A stretch of DNA of 64,000 nucleotides from contig BJHM01000017.1 of the NCBI GenBank assembly GCA_014192625.1, positions 1 to 64,000 of the forward strand. The letters are read 5' to 3'. Each line of letters opens with the position of its first letter. Position 1 is the stretch's first letter. Below the pieces are notes generated by a model, which had not been told where the DNA came from, ran no database searches, and saw only the letters and a program-made list of their open reading frames with translations. Position numbers and translations under genes: made by a program. Source of the DNA: Planctomycetota bacterium. GTDB lineage: Bacteria; Planctomycetota; UBA1135; UBA2386. Positions 62,680-64,000 of the stretch are shown here, piece after piece.

Positions 62680-64000
62680 TCAGATCACGTCGAGTTGGGT
62701 TACGCGCAAGACTTCGTCTGGCGTTGTCATGCCAGCGAGCAGATTTTCTACGCCGGCCATGCGCAGGGTGCGCAGGCCACGCTCGAGGGCACCGCGCTTG
62801 ATCTGGCTTGCAGTCGACTTGTTGACGATTTGTTCTTGGATATGGCTGTCGATCTGCATGACCTCGTAGATGGCCGTGCGGCCAGCGTAGCCAGAGCGGA
62901 AGCACTCGTCGCAACCGCGGCCCTGCATCAACTTGCCACCCGGGAACTGATCGGGCGACAGCTTCAGGTCTTCCAGGTGATAGCGCATCTGCTGAGTTGG
63001 TTCGACCGGCTCGCGGCAGTTGGGGCATACCGTGCGCAGCAGGCGCTGGGCGATCACGAGCAACAACGAAGAGGACACGAGGTATGGCTCAACGCCGATG
63101 TCGATCAGTCGCGTGACAGTCGAGGCGGAGTCGTTCGTGTGCACCGTTGAAAACACCAAGTGGCCAGTCAGCGCTGCGCGGATCGCAATGTCTGCGGTTT
63201 CGTTGTCGCGGACTTCGCCGACCATCATCACGTCCGGGTCTTGACGCAGGAAGCTGCGCAGGCCGTTGGCAAAGGTGAGGCCCTTCTTGACGTTGACCTG
63301 CACCTGGCTGATGCCGTCGAGGTTGTATTCGACTGGGTCTTCGATGGTCAGGATGTTGAGGCTCGGTGCGTTGATCTTGTCGAGACACGCATACAGCGTC
63401 GTCGTCTTGCCCGAGCCGGTGGGACCTGTCACGAAGATGACGCCGTGCGAATAGGCGATGTAGCGTTCAATCGTGCGTTGGTTGTCGGTCGACAAGCCGA
63501 TCTGGTCGAGCGAGTAGATCTTGGTGGTCTTGTCGAGAATGCGGAAGACCACGCGCTCGCCACCGGCAACTGGCACGGTGCTGATGCGCACGTCGACGTC
63601 GCCGTCGCCGATGCGAATCGAGGCGCGTCCGTCCTGCGGCAGGCGGCGCTCGGCGATGTCCATCTTGCCCATCACCTTCACGCGGCTGACGATTGCTTCC
63701 TGAACCCGCTTTGGGATCCCCTCCATGTCGTAGAGGACTCCATCGATTCGCATCCGGACCTGCAGGCGGTCGGCGTAGGGTTGCAGGTGGATGTCTGAGG
63801 CGCGCAGCTTGAGCGCCTGGAACAGCAGCATGTTCACCAGCTTGATGACCGGCGCCTTGTTGACGTCGAGCAGGTCCTCGCTTTCTTGGATCGACTCCGC
63901 GACCGCGACGATGTCGGACTCGGCGATGTCTTCTAGTGCTTCATCGACGCCATCTGCTTTGTGCCGGTAAGCGCGGTTGATGAGACTGGTGATCTCTGCG
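62680..64000 (-). CDS. Type II secretion/type IV pilus assembly ATPase GspE/PilB (5' end beyond window)
   Basis: The visible 439 codons cover the ATPase; the N-terminus lies past base 64000. It has the Walker A motif [10 protein letters not shown], the Asp box TIEDPVE, the Walker B-type VGEVRDNETA, the His box HTNDSAST and the four-Cys zinc segment (CPNCREP and CDECF). The frame runs without a stop to the window edge. It drives pilin or pseudopilin polymerisation with the GspF/PilC gene 13 bases downstream. Confidence 0.94.
   Translation of the reverse strand, partial: AEITSLINRAYRHKADGVDEALEDIAESDIVAVAESIQESEDLLDVNKAPVIKLVNMLLFQALKLRASDIHLQPYADRLQVRMRIDGVLYDMEGIPKRVQEAIVSRVKVMGKMDIAERRLPQDGRASIRIGDGDVDVRISTVPVAGGERVVFRILDKTTKIYSLDQIGLSTDNQRTIERYIAYSHGVIFVTGPTGSGKTTTLYACLDKINAPSLNILTIEDPVEYNLDGISQVQVNVKKGLTFANGLRSFLRQDPDVMMVGEVRDNETADIAIRAALTGHLVFSTVHTNDSASTVTRLIDIGVEPYLVSSSLLLVIAQRLLRTVCPNCREPVEPTQQMRYHLEDLKLSPDQFPGGKLMQGRGCDECFRSGYAGRTAIYEVMQIDSHIQEQIVNKSTASQIKRGALERGLRTLRMAGVENLLAGMTTPDEVLRVTQLDVI

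Noticed and set aside
1-64000. tRNA, rRNA, SRP RNA, tmRNA or known riboswitch
   Set aside because: I scanned the intergenic gaps by eye and saw no cloverleaf or known motif; a covariance search (tRNAscan, Rfam) would be needed to exclude them.

Overview
The window is about 64 kb of GC-rich bacterial chromosome with almost no non-coding space. It holds roughly 59 protein genes and no tRNA, rRNA, IS element, prophage or CRISPR array that I can recognise. The organism has a Gram-negative type envelope: an Mla-like lipid transporter, several lipoproteins with lipoboxes, YajC, MurA, a GmhB-like phosphatase and a type II secretion/type IV pilus ATPase. Three traits point to Planctomycetota: a TPR protein carrying two RNA polymerase alpha C-terminal domains, many secreted TPR/HEAT/PPC proteins, and informational genes scattered among orphan secreted proteins. 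This assignment is an inference from gene content, with moderate confidence.

Layout. 1-6.1 kb (minus): rlmN, clpX, clpP and tig, with a secreted HEAT protein upstream. 6.3-11.6 kb: mnmG converging on ruvA, then the TPR/alpha-CTD protein and a GT4 glycosyltransferase. 11.8-14.3 kb: murA, then two small envelope proteins. 14.5-21.8 kb: ffh, rpsP, a possible HhH-GPD protein, maf, rpmE, prfA, prmC, a PilZ protein and ssb. 21.9-23.7 kb: a coiled-coil protein paired with an MreB/ParM-like actin, ended by a hairpin. 24-35.7 kb: a DUF255 thioredoxin-like protein, a HIT protein, a GNAT protein and six largely unknown, mostly exported proteins, one carrying a HERRH zincin motif. 35.7-39.5 kb: the isoprenoid pair ispA-type synthase and dxs, then nadK, translationally coupled. 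39.7-42 kb: a PPC exoprotein and a PhyH-type dioxygenase. 42-45.5 kb: an mlaE(STAS-fused)-mlaF-mlaD-lipoprotein operon. 45.5-53.4 kb: a membrane spermidine-synthase-like protein, xerC, a DMT transporter and a complete serine pathway (serA, serB, class V aminotransferase). 53.4-58 kb: a polyprenyl-phosphate sugar transferase, yraN, yajC, mnmA, a GmhB-like phosphatase and a PEGA lipoprotein. 58-64 kb: an SH3-like protein, a TPR-zincin with HEIAH, and pilC/gspF with pilB/gspE; the last runs off the edge.

Between genes there are several unrelated minisatellites whose units are only 11 or 14 bp. A hairpin-plus-motif element of about 80 bp occurs twice, upstream of two exoprotein genes. The items most worth following up are the double alpha-CTD/TPR protein, the actin/coiled-coil pair, the two TPR-zincins, the duplicated upstream element and the minisatellites.
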